Source: Haematobacter missouriensis
GTDB taxonomy: Bacteria > Pseudomonadota > Alphaproteobacteria > Rhodobacterales > Rhodobacteraceae
Length of the DNA stretch: 64,000 nucleotides
Reading direction: 5' to 3'
Assembly (NCBI RefSeq): GCF_000740775.1
Contig: NZ_JFGS01000001.1
Coordinates: 62,001-126,000 of the forward strand
Of the stretch, positions 1 through 10,100 are shown piece after piece. The position numbers were made by a program, and so were the translations under genes. The notes under the pieces were generated by a model that saw only the letters and a list, made by a program, of their open reading frames with translations, made no database searches and was not told the origin of the DNA. Position 1 is the first letter of the stretch. Each line of letters begins with the position of its first letter.

Positions 1-923
1 AACGGCTGGGTATAGCCGTGGGTGACGAAGACGCGCTCCGCCCCGGTCGCCCGGATCGCGCTGTTCAGCCCTGCCCAGTCGGCATGATCGGACAGCACGA
101 AGCCCCGCTGCACCCCCCGGTTCCGCCGCACGCCCCGCAAGGCCATCCAGCCGGAGGCCAGAGCAGTCTCCGCCGCGCCAAAACGCCGCGCCCAGGGCGA
201 GGCCAGCGCAGAGGGCGGCGCCACGACCAGCGCTCCCGGCAGCGCGCGGAGATCGGTTTCCGGTGTCACGCGAACCGTGTGCGGCAGAGCGAGGCCCGCC
301 GCCCGCAGCGCCTCCGTCGTGCCTTCTATCGCGCCATGGGTGAGCAGGGGACCGATCCCGTTGTCAACGGAGGCGAGAATCCGCTGCGCCTTTCCCAGCG
401 AATAAGCTCCGATGATGGAAAACCGCCCCGCGGCAGCATTCGCCTTCCACCAGTCGTTCACCGCGCTCATGATTTCCGCTTGCGGCTGCCAGGAAAAGAT
501 CGGCAGTCCGAACGTGCACTCGGAGATGAAGGTATCGCAGGGCACCGGCTCGAACGGCTCCGACAGGCCGTCCGGTTCGGTCTTGTAGTCGCCGGAAACC
601 ACCCAGACCTCTCCGCCGCGCTCGATACGCACTTGTGCAGAGCCGGGAACATGGCCGGCCGGATGGAAGGACAGGGTGACCCCGCCGACCTGCCGCCGCT
701 CTCCGTAAGGCAGAACCTCCACCCGCACGTCGCCCAGCCGGTAGCGAAGGATGGGCGCGGTGAGCGGCGTGGCAAGGTAGCGGTTGCTGCCGACACGCGC
801 ATGGTCCGAATGCGCATGTGTGATCACGGCCCGATCCACCGGCTGCCAAGGGTCTATGTGGAAGCCACCCTCTGGGCAGAAGATCCCGGCGTCGGTGAAG
901 GTAAGGAGAGAGTTGCCCCGCAT
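1..923 (-). CDS. Ligase-associated DNA exonuclease (metallo-beta-lactamase fold), C-terminus cut by window edge
   Basis: This is the first 307 residues of a metallo-beta-lactamase/beta-CASP nuclease. The family normally sits beside an ATP-dependent DNA ligase and is predicted to trim DNA ends in repair. The metal-binding H-x-H-x-D-H motif is visible at residues 36-41 (HAHSDH), with a later SGDYK motif and, near the window edge, LSDHADW and VTHGY, all typical of the family. The reading frame stays open to base 3, so the gene continues beyond the window and the ligase would be expected there. The ATG at 923 gives the usual short N-terminus ending in FHIDPWQPVDRA; no strong Shine-Dalgarno precedes it, so the start is only likely. 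Confidence 0.88.
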   Translation of the reverse strand, partial: MRGNSLLTFTDAGIFCPEGGFHIDPWQPVDRAVITHAHSDHARVGSNRYLATPLTAPILRYRLGDVRVEVLPYGERRQVGGVTLSFHPAGHVPGSAQVRIERGGEVWVVSGDYKTEPDGLSEPFEPVPCDTFISECTFGLPIFSWQPQAEIMSAVNDWWKANAAAGRFSIIGAYSLGKAQRILASVDNGIGPLLTHGAIEGTTEALRAAGLALPHTVRVTPETDLRALPGALVVAPPSALASPWARRFGAAETALASGWMALRGVRRNRGVQRGFVLSDHADWAGLNSAIRATGAERVFVTHGYTQP

Positions 924-1291
924 GCGTGAGAGATAGCGGTATCGCTTGCGTCGGCCACCCCCGCCTTGCGTGAACGAGCGCGGCGTGAGCGATTTCGGCA
1001 GACGCAATTTCCGGCGCCGGGGACCGTCCCACAGACGTTTTCGGACTGGCGGCAGGGTATCCGGCGGGCAAGTCGCAGGCCCCTGCGGCGAGGCAAGCGG
1101 CGATTGTTGCCTTTTCCTTTGCCACCATTGCTCTAGATGCAGAAAAATACGGCACAATTAGAAGAATGTGATGGCTTTGTGATGAAAAGACCGACTGTCC
1201 TGCACGTGGTAAAGCCAATCACCCGGCCCTGCTCTTCCCTAATGCCAGTCGGGCTGCTTAAGTGAGGCAGATCACGGCAGGCCGGCGGGAC
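924..1291. other. Intergenic region between divergent genes
   Basis: 368 bases separate the start of the exonuclease (minus) from the ATP-grasp operon (plus), so promoters for both must lie here. I see no convincing sigma-70 hexamers and no RNA gene. A minus-strand frame beginning at ATG 1128 starts rather like a small lipoprotein (ACDLPAGYP) but it runs out of frame into the exonuclease gene and lacks a ribosome-binding site, so I do not call it. Confidence 0.5.
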
Positions 1292-2707
1292 ATGGCGACG
1301 ACCTATTTTAATGAAATGTTCGATGGCGGGATTGTCCGCACTCCCTATGCAGGATTGGAAGACTGGACGAAGTCCATGCCTGCCGAACTCCGAACGCTGA
1401 AGCAGGCGGAGGCAGAGGCGCTTTTCCGGCGCATCGGCATCACTTTCGCCGTTTACGGCGAGGGTGGCGACCCGGACAGGCTCATCCCTTTCGACATGTT
1501 CCCCCGGGTGTTCACGCAGAACGAGTGGCGCAAGCTCGAACGCGGGATCAAGCAGCGCGCGCGCGCGCTGAACGCCTTCTTGGCCGATGTCTATGGGCGC
1601 GGGGAGATGATCCGGGCGGGGCGCATTCCGGCATCGCTGGTCTATCGCAACGAAGCCTATGAGAAGGCCGCCGCCGGCTTCATGCCGCCGCGGGGCGTGT
1701 TCTCGCATATCGTGGGGATCGACCTCGTGCGGACGGGGCCGGATCAGTTCTACGTGCTGGAGGACAACTGCCGCACCCCCTCCGGCGTCAGCTACATGCT
1801 GGAAAACCGCGAGATCATGATGCGCATGTTCCCGCAGCTTTTCCGGCAGAACCGGATCGCGCCCGTGGACCGCTACCCCGAGCTGCTGCGGCGGACGTTG
1901 AGCTCGGTCGCCCCCGCGAAGTGCGACAGGGACCCGACCATCGTCATCCTGACACCCGGGCATTTCAATTCCGCCTATTACGAGCATTCCTTTCTGGCCG
2001 ACCTCATGGGTGTGGAGCTGGTGGAGGGGCAGGATCTGTTCGTGGAGGGCGAATTCGTCTGGATGCGGACGACGGAAGGCCCGAAGCGGGTGGATGTGAT
2101 CTATCGCCGGATCGACGATGCCTTCATCGACCCGCTGTGCTTCCGGCCCGATTCCATGCTGGGCATTCCGGGATTGATGGATGTCTATCGCTCGGGCGGG
2201 GTCACCATCTGCTCCGCCCCCGGCGCGGGCGTGGCCGATGACAAGGCGGTATATACCTATGTGCCCGACATGGTGCGTTTCTATCTGGGGGAAGAACCCA
2301 TCCTTCAGAACGTGCCGACGTGGCAGTGTCACAAGGCGGACGAATACAAATACGTCATGGAGCACCTCGCCGACCTGGTAGTGAAGGAAGTGCATGGTTC
2401 GGGCGGCTACGGCATGCTGGTCGGCCCGAAATCGACAAAGGAGCAGATCGCCGCCTTTGCGGAGCGTATCCGCGCCAATCCCTCCAACTACATCGCGCAG
2501 CCGACACTCGCGCTTTCCACAGTGCCGAGTTTCGTGCAGGAGGGAATCGCGCCCCGGCATGTCGATCTGCGGCCCTACTGTCTGGTGGGAGAACGGGTGG
2601 AGCTTGTACAGGGCGGGCTGACCCGCGTCGCGCTGACGGAGGGATCGCTTGTGGTGAACTCCTCGCAAGGCGGCGGGGTCAAGGACACCTGGGTTCTGGC
2701 GGAGTGA
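1292..2707 (+). CDS. Circularly permuted ATP-grasp protein (DUF404/DUF407 type)
   Basis: A 471-residue protein of the circularly permuted ATP-grasp type 2 family, predicted to ligate amino groups to carboxylates using ATP. The family hallmarks are visible: the N-terminal MATTYFNEM...YGEGGD block, YVLEDNCRTPSGVSYM near residues 154-169, the glycine-rich loop KEVHGSGGYGML near residues 365-376, and HVDLRPYCLVG near the C-terminus. The ATG at 1292 is chosen because conserved family sequence begins there; an in-frame GTG at 1262 would add ten unconserved residues. It leads a plus-strand operon with alpha-E, transglutaminase and Anbu genes (4-nt gap to the next gene). The substrate of this ligase is unknown. 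Confidence 0.9.
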   Translation: MATTYFNEMFDGGIVRTPYAGLEDWTKSMPAELRTLKQAEAEALFRRIGITFAVYGEGGDPDRLIPFDMFPRVFTQNEWRKLERGIKQRARALNAFLADVYGRGEMIRAGRIPASLVYRNEAYEKAAAGFMPPRGVFSHIVGIDLVRTGPDQFYVLEDNCRTPSGVSYMLENREIMMRMFPQLFRQNRIAPVDRYPELLRRTLSSVAPAKCDRDPTIVILTPGHFNSAYYEHSFLADLMGVELVEGQDLFVEGEFVWMRTTEGPKRVDVIYRRIDDAFIDPLCFRPDSMLGIPGLMDVYRSGGVTICSAPGAGVADDKAVYTYVPDMVRFYLGEEPILQNVPTWQCHKADEYKYVMEHLADLVVKEVHGSGGYGMLVGPKSTKEQIAAFAERIRANPSNYIAQPTLALSTVPSFVQEGIAPRHVDLRPYCLVGERVELVQGGLTRVALTEGSLVVNSSQGGGVKDTWVLAE

Positions 2708-2711
2708 TGAC

Positions 2712-3662
2712 ATGCTGAGCCGGACGGCAGACAACCTTTACTGGATCGCGCGGTATATCGAGCGGGCCGAGACAATGGCGCGGCTGCTCGAAGTGGGCGC
2801 GCGGATCGCACTCATGCCGTCGGCTGACGGCTACCGCAGCGAGTGGGAATCGTTGCTGCAGGCCTCCGGTACTGCGGCCGGATTCCAGCGCAAATACGGC
2901 GATCCCGTTCAGCGCAATATCGAAAGCTACCTGTTCTTCGATCAGGACAACCCGTCCTCCGTCGTCTCCTGTTTCGGCATGGCGCGGGAGAATGCGCGGA
3001 TCGTGCGTACCGCCCTTACCGCCCAGCTCTGGGATGCCTTGAACAGCGCGTTCCAGGAGCTTCGTAAACTGGAGCGGATGGAGCGGAGTGAGCTTGACGT
3101 CAGCACGATGGTGGAATGGACGATGCGCCAGTCCGCATTGATCCGCGGCGCCATGGACACAACGCTTCTGCGCAACGACGGCTACGACTTCCTCAATCTC
3201 GGCTTCTATCTCGAGCGGGCGGACAATACCGCGCGGCTGATGGACGTGAAGTATTACGTCCTGCTGCCGACGGTGGATCTCGTGGGATCGGGGCTCGACA
3301 ACTATCAGTGGACGACGCTTCTGCGTGCGATGTCGGCGCAGCGGGCCTTCCACTGGGCCTACGGTGGGGATGTGACCGCGACCAAGATCGCGCACTTTCT
3401 GATCCTGAATCCGCAGAGCCCGCGTTCTCTCCTGACCTGCATGCATTCCGCGAATTCTCATCTCGACCGCCTCGCCCGTGGCTATGGGGGCACGACGGAC
3501 GCACAGCATATCTCGCGGCGTCTGCTCGCCTCCCTTGCCGACACGCGGGTGGAGGAAATCTTTGATGAAGGACTGCACGAGTTCCTGACACGCTTCATTC
3601 AGGACATCGCAGGGCTGGGTCATAGTGTCTATGAAGCCTATCTGAGCGGCGACACCCGATGA
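2712..3662 (+). CDS. Alpha-E domain protein (DUF403)
   Basis: A 316-residue, mostly helical protein of the alpha-E family. The characteristic opening MLSRTADNLYWIARYIERAE is intact, as is the later GFYLERADNTARLMDVKYY block around residues 165-185. The family has no established enzymatic activity; it is almost always encoded next to circularly permuted ATP-grasp proteins and transglutaminase-like proteins and is presumed to act with them. The ribosome-binding site GGAG lies inside the stop region of the preceding gene, and the stop codon overlaps the next start in ATGA, so translation of the four genes is probably coupled. Length is normal for the family. Confidence 0.9.
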   Translation: MLSRTADNLYWIARYIERAETMARLLEVGARIALMPSADGYRSEWESLLQASGTAAGFQRKYGDPVQRNIESYLFFDQDNPSSVVSCFGMARENARIVRTALTAQLWDALNSAFQELRKLERMERSELDVSTMVEWTMRQSALIRGAMDTTLLRNDGYDFLNLGFYLERADNTARLMDVKYYVLLPTVDLVGSGLDNYQWTTLLRAMSAQRAFHWAYGGDVTATKIAHFLILNPQSPRSLLTCMHSANSHLDRLARGYGGTTDAQHISRRLLASLADTRVEEIFDEGLHEFLTRFIQDIAGLGHSVYEAYLSGDTR

Positions 3663-4480
3663 TTCTCAATGTTCAGCACCGTACCATCTACCGCTACGAC
3701 ATTCCTGTCCGCGGTGTGGTGCAGAGCTTCCGCCTCACCCCGTCCGTTTTCGATGGGCAGAAAATCCAGACCTGGTCGATAGAGGTGAGCGAGGGCCTGC
3801 ACGGAGGCAGTTTCCGCGATGGCGCCGGTGATCGCGTGACCAGTTTCTCGGTCCGTGGTCCGGTAAGCGAGATTACCGTCGCCGTCCGTGGCACGGTGGA
3901 GACGATGGACACGTCCGGCGTTCTGCGTAACCACCGTGAGTATGTCGCGCCCGATGCCTACCTGCGCGATACGCCGATGACACGGGCCAATACAGCCTTC
4001 GCAGAACTGGCCGCGAGCGTAGGCGATGTATCAGGTGCGCTTGATCTTGCCCATCGGCTGTCGGACGCGGTTTCGGGGGCCATCGCCTATACACCCGGTG
4101 CAACGGAAGCAGGCACGACCGCGGCGGAGGCACTCGCGCTCGGGCAGGGGGTATGTCAGGATCAGTCCCATGCGCTCATCACGCTGGCGCGGCTGAAGGA
4201 TATTCCCGCCCGCTACGTCTCCGGCTACCTGCTGGCCGATGAGGCCGAGGGCGAAACGCCTACGGAGCATCGCGCTGCCCACGCCTGGGCTGAATTGTTC
4301 GTGCCCGGGCTGGGTTGGGTGGGTTTCGACGCGGCGAACCGATGCTGCCCGGATGAACGCTATATCCGTCTGGGGTCGGGATATGACTCGGTGGATGCCG
4401 CGCCGATCCGGGGCATATCCCGCGGGACGGGAGAGGAAAGACTTGACGTAACGGTTGCCGTTCAGTCCGTGCAGCAATAA
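3659..4480 (+). CDS. Transglutaminase-like protein with N-terminal bacterial transglutaminase domain
   Basis: 273 residues: an N-terminal beta-rich domain (residues 1-85, QHRTIYRYDIPV start) followed by a transglutaminase-like papain-fold domain. The catalytic triad can be read directly: Cys166 in GQGVCQDQSHA, His208 in AAHAWAEL, and Asp224 in GFDAANR. In bacteria these proteins are more often peptidases or amidases than cross-linkers. The start overlaps the alpha-E stop by 4 nt (ATGA). No signal peptide is visible, so it should be cytoplasmic together with its operon partners. Predicted role, by family context, is cleavage or transfer on the amide product of the ATP-grasp enzyme; this is inference. 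Confidence 0.9.
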   Translation: MILNVQHRTIYRYDIPVRGVVQSFRLTPSVFDGQKIQTWSIEVSEGLHGGSFRDGAGDRVTSFSVRGPVSEITVAVRGTVETMDTSGVLRNHREYVAPDAYLRDTPMTRANTAFAELAASVGDVSGALDLAHRLSDAVSGAIAYTPGATEAGTTAAEALALGQGVCQDQSHALITLARLKDIPARYVSGYLLADEAEGETPTEHRAAHAWAELFVPGLGWVGFDAANRCCPDERYIRLGSGYDSVDAAPIRGISRGTGEERLDVTVAVQSVQQ

Positions 4481-4515
4481 TCTGCCCGGCGCTGCAAACC
4501 ACGGGACTGCCTTCC

Positions 4516-5241
4516 ATGACCTATTGCGTTGGAATCCTTCTGAACGAAGGGCTGGTGATGCTGTCGGATACGCGCACCAATGCGGGTCTGGATAACATTG
4601 CGATCTATCGAAAGATGTTCGTTTTTGAAAAGCCGGGCGACCGGGCGATCTGCATCATGACAGCGGGAAGCCTGTCGGTGACGCAGACGACCATCGCGCG
4701 GCTGAAGGAGGCGATCAAGGAGCCGGACGGAGGGCATGGTGCTTCGATCATGGAGGCACCAACCATGCTGCAGGTCGCGGAGATCGTGGGTAACGCGCTG
4801 GCTGACGTGTCGCAGGATGTGTCGGAAAAACTGGAGCGCATGCATCAGAGCGCGCGCGCCTCCATGATCGTCGCCGGGCAACGCAAGGGCGGCGACATGC
4901 GGATGTTCCTTATCTACCCGGAGGGGAACTTCATCGAGGCGACGGAGGATACGCCCTTCCTTCAGATCGGTGAGCATAAATACGGCAAGCCGATTCTCGA
5001 CCGCGTCGTCACGATGGAGACGCCGATTGAGGACGCGCAGAAATGCGCGTTGCTCTCCATGGATTCGACTCTTCGTTCGAATCTTTCCGTGGGGATGCCG
5101 CTTGACCTGCTGGTGATTCGGCGGGATGAGCTGAAGGTAGGGCTGCGCCGACGGATCGAAGCGGGAGATGAGAGCTTCACGAGGATGAGCGCGGCGTGGT
5201 CGGATGCACTGCGGGACAGTTTCATTCGCATCAAGATCTGA
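4516..5241 (+). CDS. Anbu, proteasome-type Ntn-hydrolase
   Basis: A 241-residue homologue of the proteasome beta subunit belonging to the Anbu (ancestral beta-subunit) group. After removal of the initiator Met the N-terminal nucleophile would be Thr; counting from it, Asp17 (in MLSDTRTNAG) and Lys32 (in IYRKMF) fall where the proteasomal catalytic Asp17 and Lys33 are expected. There is no propeptide, as is usual for Anbu. It is the last gene of the ATP-grasp/alpha-E/transglutaminase operon, 35 nt after the preceding stop, and ends 11 nt inside the convergent hydrolase gene. Anbu assemblies are known structurally but their substrate is not settled. Confidence 0.92.
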   Translation: MTYCVGILLNEGLVMLSDTRTNAGLDNIAIYRKMFVFEKPGDRAICIMTAGSLSVTQTTIARLKEAIKEPDGGHGASIMEAPTMLQVAEIVGNALADVSQDVSEKLERMHQSARASMIVAGQRKGGDMRMFLIYPEGNFIEATEDTPFLQIGEHKYGKPILDRVVTMETPIEDAQKCALLSMDSTLRSNLSVGMPLDLLVIRRDELKVGLRRRIEAGDESFTRMSAAWSDALRDSFIRIKI

Positions 5242-6175
5242 CGCGGTTTCGGTACAGCCCGATGACCTTCTCCATGAAGTGCTCCCGGTGGCGCGGCGCT
5301 TCCATCATCAGTTCATGTCGCGCGCCGGGAAAGATCTCCAGCTCCGCCTCTGGCCAGCGTGCGATGCCGCGCCGGATCGCGCGGGCGTCCACCACGCGTT
5401 CGTTGCTGCCGACGCCCAAATAAGCGCGGATACCGGGTGCCGGCAGTGTGGCGAGCGTCCGCATTTCCACCAGCGCCTCATGTAGCCAGCGAAGGCTTGG
5501 CCCGCCAAGCGCGAGTTCCGGATGCGCTTCCATCGCCGCCCGCATCCGGGCCAGCATCATGGGATCGCTGGTCAGGTTGTTGAGCGCTGGGCGCGCCGTC
5601 AGCACATAGGGCGTTGCGGGATGGCCCGGTGGGTGCAGGCCCGGTCGCCCCGCGCGGAGAGCGACGGAGGAAAGCAACCAGGCGAGCGGCCGTGTGAGAC
5701 CCGGAAGGGTCAGACCCCACATCGGCGCGCTAAAGGCAGCGGCCTCTACGGCCAGTCCCTCATGCAGGGCCCGCCGTGCGATGGCTCCCCCCATGGAATG
5801 GGCGAGCAGGAGGGCAGGCTTGGGCATGTCGAGCGCTTGCGCCGTGGCAAGCATAGCTCGCACATCTTGTTGATAATCTTGGAAATGTTCGACGTCACCC
5901 ATGCGTATGGCCGGATCGCGGTGGGCCGACAATCCTTGCCCACGCCAATCGACGGCAAGGGTGGCAAAGCCTGCGTCGCGGAGGATGCGGGCGATGCCAT
6001 CGTATTTTTCGACATATTCCGTGCGGCCCGGAAACAGCAGCACCGTGGCGATAGCGCCGGCCGCGGGCCAGAGGGCGAAGCGCAGGCGCGTTCCGTCCTC
6101 CGCCCGCTGCCAATAGGCCGCGGCCCCGGACGAGCCGTCCGCGCCGAGATGGAGCGGGGCCGGCTCTAGGCGCAT
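5231..6175 (-). CDS. Alpha/beta hydrolase, lysophospholipase-like
   Basis: A 314-residue serine hydrolase resembling PldB/monoacylglycerol-lipase type enzymes. The oxyanion region FPGRTEYVEKY (about residues 48-58), the strand VDWRGQGLS, and the nucleophile elbow AHSMGG with Ser127 are evident. No signal peptide is seen. It begins one base after the stop of the upstream SCP2 gene, so the two are co-transcribed, and its end overlaps the convergent Anbu gene by 11 nt. The lipid-binding partner suggests a fatty-acyl or lysolipid substrate, which is inference. Confidence 0.85.
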   Translation of the reverse strand: MRLEPAPLHLGADGSSGAAAYWQRAEDGTRLRFALWPAAGAIATVLLFPGRTEYVEKYDGIARILRDAGFATLAVDWRGQGLSAHRDPAIRMGDVEHFQDYQQDVRAMLATAQALDMPKPALLLAHSMGGAIARRALHEGLAVEAAAFSAPMWGLTLPGLTRPLAWLLSSVALRAGRPGLHPPGHPATPYVLTARPALNNLTSDPMMLARMRAAMEAHPELALGGPSLRWLHEALVEMRTLATLPAPGIRAYLGVGSNERVVDARAIRRGIARWPEAELEIFPGARHELMMEAPRHREHFMEKVIGLYRNRVRS

Positions 6176-6176
6176 G

Positions 6177-6464
6177 TCAGGCCAGAGCCGAGCCGAGCTT
6201 CATGGCCGTACCCATGTTGCCGTCAAGTTTCAGCTTGCCGCTCATGAAGGCCATCGTCGGGCTCAGATCGCCGGCGAGAATCGCCTGGAATGTCTTGACG
6301 TCAGCCGTCAGCGTCACATCCGTGTCGTCATCGCCTTCCCGCACGCCGGACTGGTCGATCACGATGGCGCCTTCGTCCTTGATGACGAATTTAGCGCTTC
6401 CGTCGAACCCGTCCGACAGGCGGCCCGAAAGGGTTTTCACCGCTTCGTCGATGACATTGCTCAT
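6177..6464 (-). CDS. SCP2 sterol-carrier domain protein
   Basis: A 95-residue single-domain protein of the SCP2 family, which forms a hydrophobic pocket for lipids or acyl-CoA. The signature stretch GRLSDGFDGSAKFVIKDEG followed by the C-terminal AGDLSPTMAFMSGKLKLDGNMG is clear. A strong GGAGG lies nine bases before the ATG. It is the first gene of a two-gene minus-strand unit with the lysophospholipase-like hydrolase. Its length matches stand-alone bacterial SCP2 proteins. Exact ligand unknown. Confidence 0.9.
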   Translation of the reverse strand: MSNVIDEAVKTLSGRLSDGFDGSAKFVIKDEGAIVIDQSGVREGDDDTDVTLTADVKTFQAILAGDLSPTMAFMSGKLKLDGNMGTAMKLGSALA

Positions 6465-6543
6465 TACCTAAATCCTCCAATTGTGACCATCCGCAGCACG
6501 GGACGGTATTCGCAGGCGGCTTCGCTTGCGCTATCCTCAGGTT

Positions 6544-7101
6544 ATGGTGTCGATACTCTCCAAGCTCAATCCTTTCGTGACGGCAGCTTTCGCAGCCGTG
6601 ATCGCGTTCCCCCTCCATGCGGAGGAAACGGTGGAGCAGCGCCTTCTGAGAGAGTTGAGGGATCCGCAGAACACCGCCTGGCAGCGCACGGAAAGCGATC
6701 TGCAACGTGAGTGGTCGCGTTCGGGCTCTGCGTCCATGGACCTGCTGCTGCAGCGGGGGCGCGACGCGATGGAGACCGGAGACACACAGGAGGCGATAGA
6801 GCATCTCACCGCGCTGACAGACCACGCCCCTGATTTCGCCGAGGGCTGGAATGCACTGGCCTCCGCGTATTTTCAGGCGGGCAAGTTCGGCCCCGCCGTG
6901 GATGACATCCGCCGGACGCTCGCTCTCAATCCCAATCATTACGGCGCACTGTCGGGGTTGGGGATGATCTTGGAGGATATGGGCTACGACGCGTCCGCCC
7001 GCGACGCCTACCGCGCCGCGCAGGCTATACATCCCCATCAGCCCGACATAGAAAAGGCCGTGGAAAGGCTGGATCGCGAAATGTCCGGTCAGGTACTCTA
7101 G
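6544..7101 (+). CDS. Exported TPR-repeat protein
   Basis: 185 residues with an N-terminal signal peptide (hydrophobic stretch PFVTAAFAAVIAFPLHA, likely cleavage after HAEE region) followed by two to three tetratricopeptide repeats (about residues 60-165: LLLQRGRDAMETGDTQEAIEH, WNALASAYFQAGKFGPAVDD, ALSGLGMILEDMGYDASARD). TPRs mediate protein contacts. The ATG at 6544 is chosen since the signal peptide starts there; an in-frame start at 6526 would add six residues. It sits 29 nt before the SUV3-like helicase but is predicted periplasmic, so a direct partnership with it is unlikely. Confidence 0.8.
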   Translation: MVSILSKLNPFVTAAFAAVIAFPLHAEETVEQRLLRELRDPQNTAWQRTESDLQREWSRSGSASMDLLLQRGRDAMETGDTQEAIEHLTALTDHAPDFAEGWNALASAYFQAGKFGPAVDDIRRTLALNPNHYGALSGLGMILEDMGYDASARDAYRAAQAIHPHQPDIEKAVERLDREMSGQVL

Positions 7102-7130
7102 GGACCCTGTTCAGGGGAATCGGCACACCC

Positions 7131-10100
7131 ATGCGCGACCAGACGAGGACCGTAGCGGTCCTTGGTCCCACCAATACCGGCAAGACCCATTATGCCATCG
7201 AGCGGATGCTGGCGCATCGCACGGGGGTTATCGGCCTGCCGCTCCGTCTTCTCGCGCGGGAGGTCTATGACCGTATCGTGGCGCAGCGCGGGCCGTCCGT
7301 GGTCGCACTGGTGACGGGGGAGGAGCGGATCGTGCCCGATCGCGCCCGTTACTGGGTCTGCACCGTAGAGGCGATGCCGCAGGAGATCGGCGCCGATTTC
7401 GTCGCGGTGGACGAGATCCAACTCTGCGCTGACCTCGAACGCGGACATGTCTTTACCGACCGGCTTCTGCGGGCGCGGGGACTGCACGAGACGATGTTTC
7501 TCGGCTCCGACACCATGCGCGGCGCCATCGCGGCGCTGGTCCCGGGGACGACCTTCCTGCATCGCGAGCGGTTCTCGGAACTGAGCTACAACGGCTCGAG
7601 GAAGATCAGCCGGATGCCCACCCGTTCCGCCATCGTCGGGTTCTCGGTGGAGAACGTCTATGCGAATGCGGAACTGATCCGGCGGCAGAAGGGCGGATGC
7701 GCGGTGGTGACGGGCGGTCTCAGCCCCCGGACCCGGAACGCGCAGGTCGCGCTTTATCAGAATGGCGATGTGGACTACCTCGTGGCGACCGATGCGATCG
7801 GGATGGGGCTCAACCTCGACATCGGCCATGTCGCCTTCTCGGCTCTGGCGAAATTCGACGGGCACCGGATGCGCCCGCTTTTCCCGCATGAAATGGGCCA
7901 GATCGCCGGGCGCGCCGGCCGGCATACTCAGCCGGGCAGTTTTGGGGTGACGGGCGAGGCGCGCCCGCTGCCGGAGGATCTGGTGGACGCGATCGAAAAC
8001 CACCGGTTCGCTCCGATCCGCAAGCTGCAATGGCGCAATTCCGACCTGTCGTTCGGTTCCGTCGAGCGGCTTATCGCTTCGCTGGAGACAGGGACGACCA
8101 ACGAATGGCTCACCCGCGCGCGAGAGGCGGACGACCTGGCGGCGCTCCGTCACCTGGCTGCCATGCCGGAGGTGGCGGACCTTGTACGGGGTACCGCGGG
8201 TGTGCGGCTTTTGTGGGATGTATGCCGGATTCCCGATTTCCGTGGAATTTCCTCCACGGAACATGCAGGACTGCTGGCGCGAATCCATGGTTTCCTGCAG
8301 GCTGAAGGACGGGTGCCGGATGACTGGCTGGCCCGCAACGTGAAGCGGATCGACCGGACGGACGGAGATATCGATGCGCTGTCGAAGCGGCTCGCGCATA
8401 TCCGCACCTGGACATACGTCGCACAGCGAAGCGGCTGGGTGACGGATGAAAACCATTGGCGCGGCGAAACGCGCGCGGTAGAAGACCGGCTGTCGGACGC
8501 GCTTCACATGCGTTTGACCCAGAGATTTGTCGACCGGCGCACCAGTGTGCTCCTGCGGCGGTTGAAACAGAAGGAGAGCCTTGTGGCTGAGGTGAACGAC
8601 AAGGGCGAAGTAACGGTCGAGGGCGAGTTCGTCGGTCGGCTGGAGGGCTTCCGCTTCCATCAGGATGCGACGTCCGGCCCAGACGAGGCGCGAACGCTGC
8701 GCTCGGCGGGCCTTCAGGCGCTGAAACCGGAATTCCATCTGCGGGCCGACCGTTTCTACAACGCGCCGGATACCGAGTTGGACTTTACCGAACAGGGCGG
8801 CCTGATGTGGGGTTCCTCCGCGGTGGGCAAGCTCGTTGCCGGGGCCGACCCGATGCGCCCGCAGGTCGAGCCCTTCGTGGATGAAGAAGCCGGCCCCGAC
8901 GTGGTGGAGAAGGTCCGCCGCAGGCTCCAGCACTTCGTAGACCGGAAGGTGGCCACGCAGTTCGAGCCGCTGCTCGCCCTGTCGAAGGACGAGGCGCTCA
9001 CCGGTTTGGCGCGTGGTTTTGCCTTCCGTCTGGTGGAGGCGCTCGGCGTCCTGCCGCGCGATCAGGTGGCTGATGAGGTTAAGCAACTGGATCAGGAGGC
9101 GCGCGGCGCACTGCGCAAGCATGGCATCCGCTTCGGCCAGTACACGATCTTCCTGCCGGCGCTCCTGAAGCCCGCGCCGACCCGGCTTCGGCTGGTGCTG
9201 TGGTCGCTTGCAAACGGCTTGCAGGAGTTCCCCGAAAGCCCGCCGCCTGGGCTTGTCACCATTCCGAATATCGTCGAGGTGCCGAAGCAGCACTATACGC
9301 TCGCAGGCTACCGTCCGGCGGGTAAGAGAGCGATCCGCATCGACATGCTGGAGCGTCTGGCAGATCTGCTCCGCGCCAAGGACTGGCGCGCGGGCTTTGA
9401 GGCGACGCCCGAGATGCTCTCCATCACAGGCATGACGCTGGAACAGTTCTCCGACCTGATGGAAGGGCTTGGCTTCAAGGCGGAGCGGGGGGAGCGGCCC
9501 AAGGTCCGGGCTGAGCAGGCGGCGAAGGAAGCCGCGCTGCGGGAAATGCCTGTGGGCCTTGCCGAGGATGTGGAGGCCGTCGCGTCCGGCGCAGATGCGG
9601 TGTTCGATGCGACCGGGGCGGAAGCGGATCTGGACGACGCACGCGTGCCGGTGGAGGCCGTTGACGGGCTCGAACCCGGCCAGCCTGTGCGCACACCTGC
9701 TTTCCCCGACGAGGAGCCTGGCGATCCGGCGGATGAGACCGGCTCGGACATGGCACCCGAGGTCACATCCGACGATGCGCTTGGCGCCATCCCGGTTTCC
9801 GACGAGGCGCTTCGCTCTCTGGCCGTCGAAGATGGTGTGGAGCCTCCCGTAGAGCCGGTCGAGTCGGAGGTGTTCTATACTTTCGTCTGGGCGCCACGGC
9901 CGCGTCACAACCGGAACGCTCCTCGGGGCGGCGAAGGCCGTTCGCGCAGCCGTAACGAGCGGCAGGGGAGCGATCGCCCGGCGGGCGAGCAACGGGCCGC
10001 AGGCGAAAACCGGGGCGAACGGCGGGAGGGTCAGTCACAGGGCCAGCCGCATGGACAGCCGCGCGGTGAGCGGAGAAACAAGCCCGAAGGCGGCAAGCCC

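Noticed and set aside
926..1128. Lipoprotein-like minus-strand frame (ACDLPAGYP) upstream of the exonuclease
   Set aside because: The lipobox is poor, there is no ribosome-binding site, and the frame runs on inside the exonuclease gene in a different register. At most a decayed gene.
1133..2734. 533-codon minus-strand frame
   Set aside because: Antisense to the ATP-grasp gene; His/Arg-rich shadow without any motif.
7098..9992. 964-codon open frame on the minus strand
   Set aside because: It is fully antisense to the helicase gene, has no motifs, and reflects the GC-rich third positions of the real gene.
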